64,000 nucleotides of DNA from Buddleja alternifolia (Eukaryota; Streptophyta; Magnoliopsida; Lamiales; Scrophulariaceae): NCBI GenBank assembly GCA_019426215.1, contig CM033403.1:6036012-6100011 (forward strand), given 5' to 3'. Numbering within the stretch: position 1 is the first letter of the stretch; the number at the start of each line of letters is the position of its first letter. A model generated the notes under the pieces. It was given only the letters and a program-made list of their open reading frames with translations, searched no databases and was not told the origin of the DNA. A program made the translations under genes and the position numbers. Shown in pieces: positions 61,509 through 64,000 of this stretch.

Positions 61509-62342
61509 TCATTTTGCATCATATTTTATTAGACATATAATTTAGGGGGAATCCACTCAATTTGTGTCTAAAAAGATTTTCCTAACTGGTACAAAATATA
61601 AAATTTAGGGAGAACCTTAAAGTTGTACTTGACCATAACTACAAGCGTCAATGATCAAAATTTTCAGATGCATGATCATCAACGCTCAGTATTACGTATG
61701 CATAAAATATTGGACGCTCAAACATAAAAGTCTTTTCAATCCTAAGCGTCTAATTTTCATATATAAAAGTCATATACCAACAAGTGGTATCAATTAAGCG
61801 TTGAATCAATTCCAATCAACTCTTAATATAAAAATACTTTCTTTACAAGCCATTCATAAAGTTTACAAACTTCTTTCGAAGTAGTGGGTAGACTCAAAAG
61901 TCTATTTTGTACTCTACATGCACGCTTCTATCACATCAAACTGGCGGGTAATCAAAAGTTTCTTTTTCAAAATGACGGTTCAGAGATAGTACGTGTTAGT
62001 GTACAAACAAGGGCGTGCGTTACACTCTGAAAATGCCAAACGTTTTAAAAAATTTAACTCGGATGTCAAATCTTTATATATGAGAATTACTAAATGTAAC
62101 TTCTCTCTATTACACAAAACTCGCGTCCGCAGTTAATGAATTTATGACTGAGATTCAAATGTCGTTACACGTGTCTAAATCCTACAGAGACTAGAGAACA
62201 GAAGTTTCAAAAGTTCTTTACTGTGTCATTTAAAATACAATTTCTGCAGAAAGACAATTCACTTTTACTCAAACATATCTGCAAAATTTATTCTCTCTCT
62301 CTCAAAGCAAAAGAAAATCTCAGTTCATCTCTTTCACTAAAA
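61509..62342 (+). other. Spacer after pol with two polypurine-like tracts
   Basis: No gene. ATTTAGGGGGA at 61540-61550 and AATTTAGGGAGA at 61602-61613 are PPT-like. Repeated PPTs downstream of pol are described in Sireviruses. The rest is AT-rich leader for the next open frame. Confidence 0.6.
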
Positions 62343-64000
62343 ATGGCACCAAAGAAATCTTCGTCTACTTCTGCTGAACTTACCATCAAGGTTACTGAAG
62401 GCCTTGTTGTCGACTGGAAATTCCTTTATGAACAACCTCAGATCAATCTAACAGACATGATGGACATGGTCGTCAAAGCTGGGCTTAAACCGTTCTTGAC
62501 CCAATACTCCTATCTGTTTCCGACTGAAGTCGACACCTTCTGGAAAACTGCTAAACTTTCAGAGGACAAGAAGTCTATCTCTTGTCTAATTCCTTTATCC
62601 AAGAAGGAGTCTCCAAAGGAATTTATCTTGTCTGCTGCCACCATTGCCAAGAACTTCAATCTTTCAAATGAGGGTGAGGCGTTGGACTGTGTTACTTTAA
62701 AACAAATCAAGGGAGCATGGACAACCATGAGTGCGTACGACGATGTACCCTACACTCAATACTTTGAAAAGAAAGACCTGGTATCCAAATACCATCTGTT
62801 GGCTGATTTCTGCAGCAAGATCATAGAATGCCGAGTGGGAACCTTTGATAAGGTGAACCCAGTACAATTTCAGATGATGACTGCTATACTCCTCAACATC
62901 AAGATCAACTAGAGTGAGTACATTTTTGGAAGGTTTCGGGATTGTCTAAGCGCCTCGAATAAACCTTATGGGCTTGTTCTAAGTGACCTGCTGTACAAAT
63001 TGCAGTGTGCATACTCCTCTGGTCTTCCATTGAATAAGATAAAGTTGCTGGGAAGAAGGATTATAAACAATCTCTTTAATCCTCCCAAAATTGGTGGTGC
63101 TGCTAAACCACTATCTCAGCGTCTGGAAGTACGTCAAGCGTCCGATGAGGAAGCGGAGCGTCCAGTGCCAGAAGAAGCCGTGAAGCATCCCGCTGTTACC
63201 AAGAAGAGGGCTCCAAGAAAGCCCAAAGTACAAGTTGTTCCTGCTCCTCAGAAAGATGATGAGGAAACTGATGAGGATGCACAGGACAAGTTACCTCTAA
63301 AGCGAAGGAAGCTGGAAGGAATCATTAAACAAATTGAATTTGATGAACCGGCTGCTGCTCCTCCTGCTCAAGCGCTTAAGCTCGTTGAAGGAGTCAACGT
63401 GAAGAAAATATTCAAGCGCTCCAGGACAAGTAAGCGTCGGGCTGCTCTTGTTCCTGAAGAGCCTGAGACTGCTGAGCCAAGCGCTCAAGTCTCTGTTGAG
63501 CCAAGCGCTTAAGTTGCTGCTGAGCCAAGCGCTCAGAGTATTGCTGTTGAGACAAGTTCTCAGGGTAAGTTTATTTCTTCCCACAGCATTTCTATTCCTA
63601 CATCTGTAGAAGATCCTGCTCTTATAGAGGATAGTTCTTTTGTTACAGCTATGGTTCCAGCCGCTACTGAAGCATCAACAGATGTCCTCCTAGACGTTGA
63701 GATGACAGAAGTTGTGGATATCGCTAAAAATGTTGCCGCAGAAGTTGCTGCAACTGAAGCTGAAGAACCTGCTACTAACGAGGTTCAAATATCAACCCCT
63801 ATTCAGGCGATAACAGAGGCACGCTCAGAAGGTCAGAGCGTTGCTGAAGACGTTTTAGCACCCAGGCACTTCTTCCAACTAAATCCGCTGAAGACGATTG
63901 ATCATTCGATCAACTACATGCCACCAGCTCTCGAAGAAGATTTCATTCCTGCAGGATACAATGAAGAAAGATACATTGCTGCTGAGAATGAAATTGCCCT
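62343..64000 (+). pseudogene. Extra open frame downstream of pol (env-like position), two nonsense codons, continues past the window
   Basis: One frame from MAPKKSSSTSAELTIKV at 62343 to the window end, broken only by TAG at 62910-62912 and TAA at 63510-63512. The first about 260 residues are a mixed alpha/beta-looking region (DWKFLYEQPQINLTDMMDMV, FLTQYSYLFPTEVDTFW). After that comes a basic, low-complexity part (KKRAPRKPKVQ, KRRKLEG) that could be a nuclear localisation signal, then an Ala/Glu/Pro-rich segment with repeated EPSAQ. There is no N-terminal signal peptide and no membrane segment, so calling it an envelope is not supported here; only the position matches the extra gene of Sireviruses. 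Start chosen at the Met in good context (aaaATGGC) rather than the alternative upstream in-frame one at 62223. Function unknown. Confidence 0.7.

Larger units (their letters stand above)
54425..64000 (+). mobile_element. Sirevirus-like Ty1/copia element, running off the right edge
   Basis: LTR 54425-55944, Met-tRNA PBS 55947-55960, gag 56051-58266, pol 58281-61508, purine tracts after pol, and an extra downstream open frame from 62343. Order protease, integrase, RT, RNase H is the copia order. The extra frame downstream of pol and repeated PPT-like tracts are features reported for the Sirevirus (SIRE/Maximus) lineage. The element inserted into the LINE (left flank ccatt at 54420-54424). Its 3' LTR is outside the window. 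Confidence 0.85.

Overview
This window is intergenic DNA of a large, repeat-rich flowering-plant genome, probably a eudicot; the species cannot be named from the sequence. No host gene, tRNA, rRNA or CRISPR array was recognised. Almost every base can be assigned to a transposable element or a remnant, and the elements are inserted into one another. Lineages represented are Ty1/copia, Ty3/gypsy (chromodomain type and Athila type), a CACTA (En/Spm) DNA transposon and an L1-type LINE.

Layout. 1-10451 is a pile of old Ty1/copia pieces: a minus-strand LTR with primer-binding site (650-2255, body off the left edge), a plus-strand copia polyprotein remnant cut by it (2256-5168) with its 3' LTR (from 5169), a minus-strand gag-PR-INT remnant (6190-7775), and another plus-strand LTR with its own primer-binding site (8672-10451). 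10735-11826 is a degenerate ~425-bp tandem repeat of unknown origin.

From 11893 to about 52054 lies one old minus-strand Ty3/gypsy chromovirus used as a landing pad. Its left LTR is truncated (11893-12327). Its pol is split by a complete 9.5-kb CACTA transposon (12534-22016; 3-bp target duplication, 26-bp terminal inverted repeats, TNP2-like transposase, and a second 12-exon gene ending in a Ulp1-like cysteine protease domain) and by a solo copia LTR (23575-25174). Its right LTR (27589-52054) is split by a very young Athila-type array (29396-51058; target duplication gtcgc) with at least two internal regions sharing a middle LTR. One Athila polyprotein (43894-49257, 1787 codons) is fully open. 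A 100-N scaffold gap (32143-32242) sits in the array and is flanked by duplicated sequence.

After that, a 3' part of a minus-strand LINE (52055-54424) is interrupted by a plus-strand Sirevirus-like copia element (54425 to the window end): a 1.5-kb LTR with TATA box, gag, pol and an additional open reading frame downstream of pol that runs off the window.

Two cross-cutting observations matter for anyone reusing this annotation. Nearly every frame break in the younger elements is a single missing base, several in homopolymers, which looks like residual assembly error rather than decay. The young Athila LTR carries an array of ACCTACC/ACCAACC motifs (known plant MYB-binding AC elements) right upstream of its TATA-like box, suggesting stress- or MYB-responsive transcription.
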